Assembly (NCBI GenBank): GCA_965217135.1
Contig: OZ244249.1
Location: 2,418,001-2,482,000, forward strand
Origin: HXMU1420-2 sp017643305
GTDB lineage: Bacteria > Pseudomonadota > Alphaproteobacteria > Rhodobacterales > Rhodobacteraceae
Length of the DNA: 64,000 bases
Reading direction: 5' to 3'
Positions 17,020 to 25,903 of the stretch are shown here, one piece after another. Position 1 is the stretch's first letter, and each line of letters starts with the position of its first letter. The position numbers and the translations under genes were made by a program. The notes beneath the pieces are model-generated. The model saw only the letters and a program-made list of their open reading frames with translations, searched no databases and was not told the DNA's origin.

Positions 17020-17909
17020 GTCGCCCCGCCCGACATCCGGTCGCGCCACGCCTTGTAGGCTTCGGAATTGTCCGCGCCGGTTGGCAGATCGGCCAACGCC
17101 TCCCGCCACATCGCGGCGGAGGTGTGCAGCAGCCGCGCGTCCATATCCAGACTACTGGCCAGATCCTCCGCGATGCCCACGTCCTTGGATAGCAGCGCCA
17201 GTGCAAACCCCGTTGCAAAGGCTTCGTCCAGCACATGCGGTTTCATCACCAGATCAGTCATGAATTTCCGCCCGGTGGAGGTGTTCATGATCTCCACCAT
17301 TTTGCCCGGCGCCAGCCCAAATTTCTGGCCGACAATCAGCGCCTCGGACACGGCAGCAAAGCCGGTAGCCGCCACGTAGTTGTTCAGCGCCTTCATGGCG
17401 TGGCCGGATCCCAGCGGACCGGTCTGGACAATTTCCTTGCCCATTCCCGCAAGCACGGGCCGCGCAAGTTCGGCCAGGGCCGGATCGTCGCTGCCAACCA
17501 TGATGGTGAGCGTGCCATACTCAGCACGTGGCACCGCGCCCGAAACCGGCGCGTCTACCATGGCAAGGCCTTTGGCAGCCAGTTCTGCACCAAGTTCCTG
17601 CGTGCCTACGGGATCTGCAGACGACATATCGATCAGCAATGTACCGGCGGCCAGGTGCGGGGCCGCGCCGTTTTCGCCCAACATGGCTGCGCGTACGGCC
17701 TTTCCATCAGGCAGCATGGTCACGATCCGGTCACAGCCCGCCAGGCCCGCCATGGTTTCTACCGCGGTCAACCCGTTCGCGTCGGCATGGGCGCGGGCAG
17801 CATTGACGTTCAGATCGAAAACGGTCACGTCGAACCCAGCAGCCGCCAGGTTGCGCGACATCGGGCGGCCCATATTTCCGATTCCGATAAAGCCGACTGC
17901 GCTGCTCAT
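17016..17909 (-). CDS. 3-hydroxyisobutyrate dehydrogenase-family oxidoreductase
   Basis: The 297-residue protein starts MSSAVGFIGIGNMGRPMSRN, a Rossmann dinucleotide fold. DAPVSGAVPRAEYGTLTIMV near residue 120 is the substrate-binding loop, and the catalytic Lys is in GHAMKALNNYV near 170. The family oxidises beta-hydroxyacids such as 3-hydroxyisobutyrate, tartronate semialdehyde (in reverse) or related compounds with NAD(P). It is coupled by an ATGA overlap to the upstream carboxymuconolactone-decarboxylase-family gene, so the two probably serve one catabolic pathway. Confidence 0.9.
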   Translation of the reverse strand: MSSAVGFIGIGNMGRPMSRNLAAAGFDVTVFDLNVNAARAHADANGLTAVETMAGLAGCDRIVTMLPDGKAVRAAMLGENGAAPHLAAGTLLIDMSSADPVGTQELGAELAAKGLAMVDAPVSGAVPRAEYGTLTIMVGSDDPALAELARPVLAGMGKEIVQTGPLGSGHAMKALNNYVAATGFAAVSEALIVGQKFGLAPGKMVEIMNTSTGRKFMTDLVMKPHVLDEAFATGFALALLSKDVGIAEDLASSLDMDARLLHTSAAMWREALADLPTGADNSEAYKAWRDRMSGGAT

Positions 17910-18289
17910 GCTTCCAGCCCGAGTTCTGTTAGGGCCTCACTGGCGGACCGGAACCCATCCACCGCCTTGGGCACACCGCAGTAGATGATGGAATGCATCA
18001 GCAATTCGCGGATTTCTTCCTTGGTGACACCGTTGGCGATGGCCCCGCGCGTGTGAATCTTGACCTGTTGACTGCGGCCTTCCGCGACCAGCATGGCCAG
18101 CGTCAGCATGCTGCGCATGCGCGCGTCCAGCACCGGGCGCTGCCAGGCTTCACCGAAACATTGCTTGGTCACCCATTCCTGCAGCGGGCGGGTGAAATCG
18201 GTGGCGGCATCCAGTTGTTCCTGTCCGCCTGCGGTTCCGAACATGGCATGGCGCTGCGCCAGCCCGGCTTCAAATGCGTCGTCTGTCAT
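17906..18289 (-). CDS. Carboxymuconolactone decarboxylase (CMD) family protein
   Basis: The ATG at 18289 has a clear AAGGAG ribosome-binding site and gives 127 residues, the length of PcaC-like proteins. EGRSQQVKIHTRGAIANGVT and the following EEIRELLMHSIIYCGVP match the CMD fold, including the proton-relay His. The first in the family decarboxylates gamma-carboxymuconolactone, but many members act on other substrates or as peroxidases. The pca genes are absent here. The stop overlaps the next gene's start (ATGA). Confidence 0.85.
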   Translation of the reverse strand: MTDDAFEAGLAQRHAMFGTAGGQEQLDAATDFTRPLQEWVTKQCFGEAWQRPVLDARMRSMLTLAMLVAEGRSQQVKIHTRGAIANGVTKEEIRELLMHSIIYCGVPKAVDGFRSASEALTELGLEA

Positions 18290-18425
18290 AGTGTCTCCTT
18301 GCAACTCTCTCACAGATTTACACGGCGCTGATGGCACAACTCACCTTTTCAGCTGTCGCGCGCGCGCCACACACGACTTAACTTATCAATCTTACAATCT
18401 TGCGTCGCACAATGATATTAATCCG

Positions 18426-19295
18426 CTACTCAAACCGGCGGATCAGGGTGGAGATGTCCAGATCCCCTTCCCCCAACGCTGCGCTTTCCCGCATCAGTGA
18501 GATCGCTGTCTGTGTCATCGGGATACCGGCCCCTGCCGCCTGTGCAACCCCTTCGACCATATCGAGATCCTTGATCATCGTGTCGGTTGCCCCCAAGCGG
18601 GGTTCATGGTCGCGCGTGGCCATGCGCGGTGCGAAGATCTGGAAGGGTATTGAATCCGCAAACCCGCCCGCCAGCGCGTCGGCCAGCCGCGTGGCCTCCA
18701 CCCCGTTCTTTTCAGCAAACGCGACGGCTTCGGCCACGATGGTCATGGTACAGCCGGAAATGATCTGGTTCACCAGCTTGGTCATCTGGCCACTGCCCGG
18801 TGGGCCCATATGGGTGAACCGCGCAGCAAAAGCCGCCACCGCCGGGCGCACCTGTTCGATCTCGTCCACGTTGCCACCAGCCATAACCGTCAACGTACCA
18901 CTTTTCGCACCGGGCGCACCACCGGAGACCGGCGCATCAATCCATCCGCGCCCATGTTCCGCGCGAAACCGGTCGTGGAAAGCGCGCGCGGCCTCCGGGT
19001 GGCCGGTGGTAAAATCCACCAGGGTCCCCTGCCCGGCCTCGCCAATCCCGTCCGGGCCGAACACCACCTGCTCGACGGAACCGGCGTCCATCAGACAGAG
19101 AAAGACCAAATCGCTCGCCTCGGACAAGGCACGCGGTGTGTCAGCCAGAAAGGCACCCGCCTGCACCAGCCGATCGGCCTTGGCCGGGGTCCGGTTCCAG
19201 ACGGTCAGAGGCCAGCCCGCGTCAAGCAAACGGCGCGCCATCGGCAAGCCCATCAGCCCCAGCCCGGCAAAGCCGATGCGTAAACGGTCAGTCAC
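18426..19295 (-). CDS. Second 3-hydroxyisobutyrate dehydrogenase-family oxidoreductase
   Basis: A GTG at 19295 gives VTDRLRIGFAGLGLMGLPMA at the N-terminus and overlaps the ilvD stop by 8 bp; the longer frame from 19334 runs back into ilvD. The 289-residue protein has the GxGxxG fold, DAPVSGGAPGAKSGTLTVMA and the catalytic Lys in GQMTKLVNQIISG. It is a paralogue of the gene at 17016-17909. Its coupling to ilvD suggests that a dehydratase and this NAD(P) enzyme act in sequence on a hydroxy or sugar acid. Confidence 0.88.
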   Translation of the reverse strand: MTDRLRIGFAGLGLMGLPMARRLLDAGWPLTVWNRTPAKADRLVQAGAFLADTPRALSEASDLVFLCLMDAGSVEQVVFGPDGIGEAGQGTLVDFTTGHPEAARAFHDRFRAEHGRGWIDAPVSGGAPGAKSGTLTVMAGGNVDEIEQVRPAVAAFAARFTHMGPPGSGQMTKLVNQIISGCTMTIVAEAVAFAEKNGVEATRLADALAGGFADSIPFQIFAPRMATRDHEPRLGATDTMIKDLDMVEGVAQAAGAGIPMTQTAISLMRESAALGEGDLDISTLIRRFE

Positions 19296-21000
19296 CTTCG
19301 GGTTCCTCCACCGGCCATTGCATAGCACCGGCATGGGTCACGGCACCCAGATGCGAAGACCCGACCTGGGCCGCGTATTTCTGCAATGCCCCGGCCAGTG
19401 GCGGGTCGTAAGACTTGGGTTTCCACGCCGCGCGGCGCCTCTCCCACTCCGTCTCGTCGATCTGAAGGTCCATGGTGGCGGCGAGACAGTCGATACGGAT
19501 AATGTCCCCGTCTTCGACCAGTGCCAGAGGCCCGCCTACTGCTGCTTCGGGCGACAGATAGCCGACACACATGCCCCGCGTCGCGCCCGAGAACCGGCCA
19601 TCGGTGACCAGCGCCACCTTTTCGCCCATGCCCTGCCCGTAGATGATGGCAGTCGGCCCCAGCATTTCACGCATACCCGGCCCACCACGCGGCCCTTCGT
19701 TTCGGATGATGATCACGTCACCGGCCTTGTACGACCTGGACCGGATCGCGACCATGCAGTCTTCCTCACAGTCGAATACCCGCGCCGGGCCTTCATGTAC
19801 CAGCGTCTGTAATCCCGCGATCTTGATCAAAGCGCCGTCGGGGGCGAGGTTGCCTTTCAGCACCACCAGCCCGCCGGTTTGTGTGATTGGCGCGGCGATC
19901 GGCAGCACAACCTCCCCATCAGGCGCTGGGGCATCGGCCACCAGTTCGCCCAGCGTCTGGCCGGTCACGGTTGGCGTGTCGCCATGCAGCAAACCGTTGT
20001 CCAGCAATTCGCGGAAGATCACCCGCACCCCACCCAATCGGTGGATGTCTTCGGCATAATACTTGCCGCCCGGCACCATGCTGGCGACCAGCGGCGTGCG
20101 GGCAAAGACCTCGGCCACGTCATCAAAAGTAAACCGGATCCCGGCCTCATGCGCGATAGCGGGAATATGCATCGCGGCGTTGGTGGAACCACCCGTGGCC
20201 GCGACGCAGGCACAGGCGTTTTCCAGGCTCTTACGCGTGACCAGATCGCGCGGCAACGGGCCGTTGCCTTCGAGCAGCGCCATTACTGTTTCACCGGCCT
20301 TGCGCCCCATCGCCTCGCGTTCAATGAATACCGCAGGCGCAGTGGCCGATCCCGGCAGGGAGAACCCGAGAACCTCGGCCACCATCGCCATGGTCGATGC
20401 AGTCATCTGCCCGGGACAGGCCCCATGAGTGGGCATGGCGGCCTTTTCCATCTGTGTCAGTTCACCCCGGTCCATGTCCCCCGTCTGGACGGCCCCGATG
20501 CCTTCATAAGTGTTGATGAGCGACATGGACTGCCCCTTCCACTGGCTCACCAGCACCGGGCCGCCATGCATGAAAACCGATGGCAGGTTCAGCCGGGTCA
20601 TGGCCATCATCATCGCCGGCAGGTTCTTGTCGCACGCGCCATAGCCGATCAGCGCGTCATAGGCATGACCACGCGCCACCAGTTCGATGCTGTCGGCAAT
20701 CACCTCACGCGAGATCAGCGAACATTTCATGCCCTGGTGGTTCATCGACAATCCGTCCGACACGGACACGGTGGTGAACTTGCGCGGCGTCCCCCCAGCA
20801 GCACGCACGCCCTGATAGGCATGCTCTGCCTGCGCAGCGAGCCCCATGTTGCAGGGCGACGTTTCACCTTCGGTGGTCACGACCCCCACGAAGGGCTTGG
20901 CAATATCGTCATCATCCAGCCCCATGCCGCGCAGAAAGGCGCGGTGCGGGGTGCGTTCAAGCCCATCGGTGATCACACGGGAACGTCGGGTGTTTGTCAT
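19288..21000 (-). CDS. ilvD: Dihydroxy-acid dehydratase (IlvD/Edd family)
   Basis: The 570-residue protein has the three cysteine segments of the family's Fe-S site, SPCNMGL, YGACDKNLPA and GACPGQMTASTMA. The substrate/metal segment GDMDRGELT and the C-terminal TDGRFSGATRGMCVGYLSPE also fit. IlvD makes 2-oxoisovalerate and its homologue in branched-chain amino acid synthesis; relatives dehydrate sugar acids. Its coupling to a hydroxyisobutyrate-dehydrogenase-family gene leaves both roles open. No lesion seen. Confidence 0.92.
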   Translation of the reverse strand: MTNTRRSRVITDGLERTPHRAFLRGMGLDDDDIAKPFVGVVTTEGETSPCNMGLAAQAEHAYQGVRAAGGTPRKFTTVSVSDGLSMNHQGMKCSLISREVIADSIELVARGHAYDALIGYGACDKNLPAMMMAMTRLNLPSVFMHGGPVLVSQWKGQSMSLINTYEGIGAVQTGDMDRGELTQMEKAAMPTHGACPGQMTASTMAMVAEVLGFSLPGSATAPAVFIEREAMGRKAGETVMALLEGNGPLPRDLVTRKSLENACACVAATGGSTNAAMHIPAIAHEAGIRFTFDDVAEVFARTPLVASMVPGGKYYAEDIHRLGGVRVIFRELLDNGLLHGDTPTVTGQTLGELVADAPAPDGEVVLPIAAPITQTGGLVVLKGNLAPDGALIKIAGLQTLVHEGPARVFDCEEDCMVAIRSRSYKAGDVIIIRNEGPRGGPGMREMLGPTAIIYGQGMGEKVALVTDGRFSGATRGMCVGYLSPEAAVGGPLALVEDGDIIRIDCLAATMDLQIDETEWERRRAAWKPKSYDPPLAGALQKYAAQVGSSHLGAVTHAGAMQWPVEEPEGD

Positions 21001-21350
21001 GTTTGGCCCCCTAAACCAAGCCGAACAATTCAGGATTAGTTAAGATGATAACTGCCGACATAAAGTCAGAGAAGACCTGATTGGAGCACAAGCAAAACAG
21101 CCTTGGAATAAGGTGCTGATCTCCTTTTCTCAGTCCCCGAAAGAAAGGCTTGATTTGCCTAACCCCCTGCAACTAAAAAATGGCAGGGGTCAGGCGATGG
21201 CGTCGCCGCTGGTCCGATGCGGAGCAGATCACCCCAAACCACCATCCTGAACGCCGGGAGCTTGCTTTGCCGTTGACGCGGTGAGGGAAAGTGCGACCGA
21301 GCGAACAGCACTCCTCCTCCGACCGGGACGGCCAGAACAGGAGTGAACCG
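21001..21350. other. Divergent intergenic region between ilvD and creatinase
   Basis: This 350-bp region must hold the promoters of ilvD (minus) and creatinase (plus). Two hairpins are visible towards creatinase: CCCCTGC with GCAGGGG (21164-21189) and GGCGA with TCGCC (21193-21207). They could form a structured leader. I compared it by eye with known riboswitch layouts and saw no match. No convincing -35/-10 pair was found. Confidence 0.4.
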
Positions 21351-22580
21351 ATGGACGGAACTTCCAACTTCAACGGGCTGGCACGCCCGGATTTTTACCG
21401 TTTCCACCAGGGCGAAAAGGTACTGCCCTTTACCGATCCCGAATACGAGGCGCGGCTTGCCGGTCTGCGGGCCATGATGGTCGAACAAGGCGTGGATGCG
21501 GTTCTGCTGACCTCCATGCACAACGTGGCCTATTATTCCGGCTTTCTCTACTGCGCCTTCGGGCGGCCCTATGCGCAGGTGGTCACACAAACCGAAACCG
21601 TTACCTTCAGCGCCGGGATCGATGCAGCCCAGCCTTGGCGGCGCTGTTACGGCGATAACATCACTTACACTGATTGGCAGCGAAACAACTATTGGCGTGC
21701 GATCGTGTCAGTCACCGGGCCCGGCAAGGTCATCGGGTTTGAAGGCGATCACATGTCTATCGCGCAAAAGGCCATGCTGAACGCATTCCTTTCCCCCAAA
21801 GCAACGGTCGATATCGCACCCGCCACCATGATCCAGCGCCTCCACAAATCGGCGGCGGAAATGGACCTGATCCGCGCCGGTGCCGCAACGGCGGATGTTG
21901 GCGCCTATGCGATCCGTGATGCGATCAAAACCGGAGCCCGCGAGATCGACGTGGCCATGGCCGGTCGCGACGCCATGGAACAGGAGATTGCCCGCAGGTT
22001 CCCGGACGCGGAATATCGCGACACCTGGGTCTGGTTCCAGTCCGGGATCAACACCGACGGCGCGCATAACCCGGTCACAAGCCGGCGGCTGGAACGCGGT
22101 GATGTTCTCAGCCTCAATACCTTCCCGATGATCTCGGGCTATTATACTGCGCTGGAACGCACTTTATTCGTTGAAACGGTCGATGCGGCCAGCCTGAAGG
22201 TCTGGGAGGCGAACGTGGCTGCCCATGAATTCGGGATGAGCCTATTGAAACCCGGCATGTCCTGCGCGGAGGTGACCCATGCCATCAACGATTTTTTCGC
22301 CGAACGGGACCTGCTGCAGTACCGTACCTTTGGTTACGGACATTCTTTTGGCGTGTTGAGCCATTACTACGGGCGCGAAGCAGGACTGGAGCTGCGTGAA
22401 GACATCGACACGGTGCTTGAACCGGGCATGGTAATTTCAATGGAACCAATGCTGACCATCCCCGAAGGACAGCCCGGGGCCGGCGGTTACCGCGAACATG
22501 ACATCCTGATCATCACCGAAGATGCGAACGAAAACATCACCGGCTTCCCTTACGGCCCGGCACATAACGTGGTGGGCTGA
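21351..22580 (+). CDS. Creatinase (creatine amidinohydrolase)
   Basis: The ATG at 21351 follows AGGAG and gives 409 residues, close to the roughly 400 of known creatinases; 20 extra codons upstream are unlikely. The C-terminal half is nearly textbook creatinase: RTFGYGHSFGVLSHYYGREA with the catalytic His, DTVLEPGMVISMEPM, and GAGGYREHDILII. The pita-bread fold is shared with M24 peptidases, but the metal ligands are replaced as in creatinase. The enzyme hydrolyses creatine to sarcosine and urea in the cytoplasm. No sarcosine oxidase or creatininase gene is nearby. Confidence 0.9.
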   Translation: MDGTSNFNGLARPDFYRFHQGEKVLPFTDPEYEARLAGLRAMMVEQGVDAVLLTSMHNVAYYSGFLYCAFGRPYAQVVTQTETVTFSAGIDAAQPWRRCYGDNITYTDWQRNNYWRAIVSVTGPGKVIGFEGDHMSIAQKAMLNAFLSPKATVDIAPATMIQRLHKSAAEMDLIRAGAATADVGAYAIRDAIKTGAREIDVAMAGRDAMEQEIARRFPDAEYRDTWVWFQSGINTDGAHNPVTSRRLERGDVLSLNTFPMISGYYTALERTLFVETVDAASLKVWEANVAAHEFGMSLLKPGMSCAEVTHAINDFFAERDLLQYRTFGYGHSFGVLSHYYGREAGLELREDIDTVLEPGMVISMEPMLTIPEGQPGAGGYREHDILIITEDANENITGFPYGPAHNVVG

Positions 22581-22589
22581 GATCGCACC

Positions 22590-22621
22590 GGCTTTGGCCA
22601 GTCATTGGATTGGCCAAAGCC
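22590..22621. terminator. Strong hairpin between convergent creatinase and matB genes
   Basis: GGCTTTGGCCA (22590-22600) pairs perfectly with TGGCCAAAGCC (22611-22621) around a 10-nt loop, starting 9 nt after the creatinase stop. The neighbouring gene is convergent, so the hairpin can serve both transcripts. No U-run follows, so classical intrinsic termination is uncertain. Confidence 0.6.
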
Positions 22622-22715
22622 TGCAAGGACATATGAGCAGACCTCTGCCGCGGCAGTTTGGTCAACGACCGCACGGTTTCGCAGTCGCCACACGACTCCG
22701 GGCGCAAGAAGCCCC

Positions 22716-24230
22716 TCAGCCCGCAAACATATCCTTGTACTGATCGCGCAGAATGTTTTTTTGCACCTTGCCCATCGTGTTGCGCGGCAGTTCGTCCAAC
22801 AGAACCAACGTCCGGGGATGTTTGAACCGGGCGAGCGATTGGCAGACCGCATCCATCATCGCTTCCGTGTCCGGGATTTGGCCCGCTTCGGGCACGATCA
22901 CGCCCACCACGGTTTCACCAAAATCCGGATGCGGCACGCCGATGACCGCACTTTCCAGCACGCCAGGCTGGTCATCCAGCACCAGCTCAATTTCCTTGGG
23001 ATAAATGTTGTAACCGCCGGAAATGATCAGGTCCTTGTTGCGGCCAACGATGTGGACATAGCCGTCTTCGTCTATGCGGCCCAGATCGCCAGTGATGAAG
23101 AACCCGTCCGCGCGCAGTTCTGCAGCGGTTTTTTCAGGCATCTGCCAGTAACCTTTGAACACGTTCGGCCCGCGCACCTCGATCTGGCCGACCTCACCGT
23201 CTGGGATGGTTTCGCCGGTTTCGGCATCGGTGATCTTCAGTTCCACCCCCGGCAGCGGGAAGCCAACGGTCCCGGCGCGGCGTTCGCCGTCATATGGGTT
23301 TGAGGTATTCATGTTGGTTTCCGTCATCCCATAGCGTTCGAGGATGCGGTGGCCGGTGCGGGTTTCGAACTGCACATGGGTTTCGGCCAGCAACGGCGCA
23401 GAACCGGAAATGAACAACCGCATATGCGCCGCCAGATCACCAGTGAACCGATCATCGCCGAGCAGCCGTGTATAGAAGGTCGGCACACCCATCATCGACG
23501 TGGCCGCAGGCATGTTGGCAATGATCTGGTCAAGGTCAAACCTGGGCAGGAAGATCATGCTGCCACCCACCGCCAGCATCACGTTGGTGGCCACGAACAG
23601 CCCATGGGTGTGGAAGATCGGTAATGCGTGCAGCAGCACGTCGTCAGCCTGAAAGCGCCATTCTTCCGCCAGCGTGCGGGCGTTTGACAACAAGTTGTTC
23701 TGCGTCAGCATCGCACCCTTCGACCGTCCCGTCGTGCCCGAGGTATAGAGGAACGCGGCCAGATCATCGCCCTGGCGGTCCACGGTCGCAAAACTGGTGG
23801 GCATGCCTGCTGCGCGGTCCATCAGCGTGCCGGAGCCATCAGCATTCAAAGTGTCCACACTGGCGCCAAGCCCGGATGCCATCGCCTCCAGCTTGTCACG
23901 GTTGCTGGCGTCGCAAACGATCAGCGACGCACCGCTGTTTTCGATGAAATAACTCAGCTCATCCGCGGTGTAGGCCGTGTTGAGCGGCAGAAACACCAGC
24001 CCGGCCTGTGCACAGGCGGCATAAAGCGCCAGCGCTTCGGGCGATTTTTCGATCTGTGCGGCCACCCGGTCACCCGGTTTCAACCCAGCATCGGTCAGCG
24101 CTCCGGCCACCCGCGCGGCCTGTTCCAGAAACGCGGCATGGGTCACAACGCGCCCGTCAGCCAGCATCAGAAACGGGGTGGAGGCCCCCGCATGCGCACC
24201 GAACATTTCGTCATACAGCGGGTTTGGCAT
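22716..24230 (-). CDS. matB: Malonyl-CoA synthetase (malonate--CoA ligase)
   Basis: The 504-residue adenylate-forming enzyme has the P-loop-like AFLYTSGTTGRSKGAMLTQN near residue 165, YGMTETNMNTSNPYDGERR near 300 (RYGMTE...ERRAGTVG is characteristic of MatB), the hinge GRNKDLIISGGYNIYPKE, and the catalytic Lys in PRNTMGKVQKN. It makes malonyl-CoA from malonate, CoA and ATP. The gene starts 4 nt after the stop of a truncated malonyl-CoA decarboxylase, its usual operon partner. Its own ribosome-binding site (AAAGG) lies within that remnant. Confidence 0.93.
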   Translation of the reverse strand: MPNPLYDEMFGAHAGASTPFLMLADGRVVTHAAFLEQAARVAGALTDAGLKPGDRVAAQIEKSPEALALYAACAQAGLVFLPLNTAYTADELSYFIENSGASLIVCDASNRDKLEAMASGLGASVDTLNADGSGTLMDRAAGMPTSFATVDRQGDDLAAFLYTSGTTGRSKGAMLTQNNLLSNARTLAEEWRFQADDVLLHALPIFHTHGLFVATNVMLAVGGSMIFLPRFDLDQIIANMPAATSMMGVPTFYTRLLGDDRFTGDLAAHMRLFISGSAPLLAETHVQFETRTGHRILERYGMTETNMNTSNPYDGERRAGTVGFPLPGVELKITDAETGETIPDGEVGQIEVRGPNVFKGYWQMPEKTAAELRADGFFITGDLGRIDEDGYVHIVGRNKDLIISGGYNIYPKEIELVLDDQPGVLESAVIGVPHPDFGETVVGVIVPEAGQIPDTEAMMDAVCQSLARFKHPRTLVLLDELPRNTMGKVQKNILRDQYKDMFAG

Positions 24231-24234
24231 GAGC

Positions 24235-24654
24235 TTACCTTTCTTGCGCCGGGGCTGTGTCCACCGATTTGGCCAGCGACCGGACTACCGCAGAGCCGAC
24301 CATCTCACCAGAATGGCCGAATGCATCATGGTTCTGGGCGACCTTTGGCAGATCATAGAGATAATTCACCATGGTTCTACCGGACTGGCTCCGCTCTTTG
24401 TCTGACACGTCTGCAGTGGCATGGGCTTTGTGAATAATCGCTCTGTTGCCAAGATGGAAGCGCGCGACCGGCTCATATCGCCTTTCCACGGGCGATTTCG
24501 CTTGCAGACGGTGCTGCGCGGCCTGCGGGCCCAACACATCAGGGTCGCAGGCGTTCAAACTGCAGACGTCCTCGTCCAGCCTGGTGCAGGTGGACAGGAT
24601 CTGTGACCCAAGCGTTTGACCCAAGGTTTCACGAGCCGACGCTGCCAGTGCCAT
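24235..24654 (-). pseudogene. 3' remnant of malonyl-CoA decarboxylase
   Basis: From about 24492 down to the stop at 24235 the frame encodes YEPVARFHLGNRAIIHKAHA, then TADVSDKERSQSGRTMVNYL and YDLPKVAQNH. This is the C-terminal end of malonyl-CoA decarboxylase, whose usual motifs are HLGNGA and a QS..MVNYLY segment. Intact enzymes have over 400 residues; here about 85-139 codons remain and the catalytic core is gone. Two normally glycine positions appear as Arg and Glu. The remnant still carries the ribosome-binding site of matB, which may be why it persists. Confidence 0.7.
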
Positions 24655-24719
24655 GCTTGTTCGCTTTACGACAAGCCACTGCGCAGACGAGCGTTAAAGA
24701 TCCTGGTAGGTTTCCGGGC

Positions 24720-24748
24720 AAAAATCAGGCGGGGCACCCTGCCCCGCC
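24720..24748 (-). terminator. Rho-independent terminator of the GS-ALDH-ADH operon
   Basis: Read on the minus strand, GGCGGGGC (24748-24741) and GCCCCGCC (24735-24728) form an 8-bp G+C-only stem with a 5-nt loop, followed directly by TGATTTTTG. It begins 10 nt after the stop of the Fe-alcohol dehydrogenase gene, the last gene of the operon that starts at 32455. Confidence 0.85.
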
Positions 24749-24757
24749 CGCACCATG

Positions 24758-25903
24758 TCAGGCGATCTGGTCAAACATCGCGCGCACGTTTTCCTGCGTC
24801 AGAGCCACCGGGTTGCCGCCGACGCTGGGATCGCGCAGGGCGGCTTCGGTCAATGCGTCGAAATCAGGGTTCTCGACGCCCAACTCGGTCAGCGTGCGCG
24901 GAATGGCAAAGCTGGCGTTGAAGTCATCGACAAAGGCACAGAATCCGTCAAACCCGCCTTCGATACCCAGATAGGCTGCTGCCAGATTGAACCGGTCGCG
25001 GATCGCATCGGCATTCAGCTGCAGCACGGCGGGCATGCAGACGGCATTGGTGGTGCCGTGGTGGGTGTGGTGTACTGCCCCAATCGGATGGCTCATGGCG
25101 TGGATCGCGCCCAGCCCCTTCTGGAACGCCGTAGCGCCCATGGTCGCTGCGCTCATCATGTTACCGCGCGCTTCCAGATCGTGGCCGTCGGCATAAGCAC
25201 GCGGCAGGTAGTCCTTGACCAGCCGCATGCCTTCCAGCGCGATGCCCTGGCTCATCGGGTGATAATGCGGGGATGAATACGCCTCCACGCAATGGGCAAA
25301 GGCATCGAGCCCGGACCCGGCAGTGATGAAGTTTGGCATACCCACGGTCAATTCCGGGTCGGCAATGACGACGGCAGGCAGCATCTTGGGGTGGAAGATA
25401 ATTTTCTTCTCATGCGTCTGCGAATTGGTAATGACACTGGCCCGCCCCACTTCGGACCCCGTCCCGGCGGTCGTAGGCACGGCCACCACAGGCGCAATCG
25501 CATCGGCATTGGCGCGCGTCCACCAATCGCCTATGTCCTCGAAATCCCAGATCGGGCGGGTCTGCCCCGCCATAAAGGCCACGGTTTTCGCCAGATCCAG
25601 CCCCGAGCCACCACCAAAGGCGATGACCCCGTCAAACCCACCTTCGCGGTAAACGGCCACGCCCGCATCTGCATTAAAATCGTTGGGGTTCGGGTCCACG
25701 TCGGAAAAGATCGCCGCGCCCAGTCCGGCCTCTTCCATCAGCGCCAGCGTATTGGTGGTGATCGGGTTATCTGCCAGCCCCCTGTCGGTGATCAGCAGCG
25801 GCTTGGTCATCCCCGCCGCCTTGCAGGCATCGCCGATCTCGGCAATGCGGCCAGCGCCAAAGCGGATAGGGTTGGGATAGCTCCAGTTTGCAGTCAGGCT
25901 CAT
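24758..25903 (-). CDS. Iron-containing alcohol dehydrogenase
   Basis: The 381-residue group III alcohol dehydrogenase has the NAD-binding AFGGGSGLDLAKTVA near residue 97, VPTTAGTGSEVGRASVI near 143, and the metal ligands in SGLDAFAHCVEAY and in AIHAMSHPIGAVHHTHHGTT. It would oxidise a primary alcohol to an aldehyde, or the reverse. It is the last gene of the TRAP/ligase operon, starts in an overlap with the aldehyde dehydrogenase stop, and is followed by a strong terminator. In context it probably oxidises a gamma-glutamyl amino alcohol (inference). Confidence 0.92.
   Translation of the reverse strand: MSLTANWSYPNPIRFGAGRIAEIGDACKAAGMTKPLLITDRGLADNPITTNTLALMEEAGLGAAIFSDVDPNPNDFNADAGVAVYREGGFDGVIAFGGGSGLDLAKTVAFMAGQTRPIWDFEDIGDWWTRANADAIAPVVAVPTTAGTGSEVGRASVITNSQTHEKKIIFHPKMLPAVVIADPELTVGMPNFITAGSGLDAFAHCVEAYSSPHYHPMSQGIALEGMRLVKDYLPRAYADGHDLEARGNMMSAATMGATAFQKGLGAIHAMSHPIGAVHHTHHGTTNAVCMPAVLQLNADAIRDRFNLAAAYLGIEGGFDGFCAFVDDFNASFAIPRTLTELGVENPDFDALTEAALRDPSVGGNPVALTQENVRAMFDQIA

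Noticed and set aside
21040..21350. Possible glycine or other riboswitch ahead of creatinase
   Set aside because: Hairpins are present, but I could not match the conserved core of any riboswitch class by eye.
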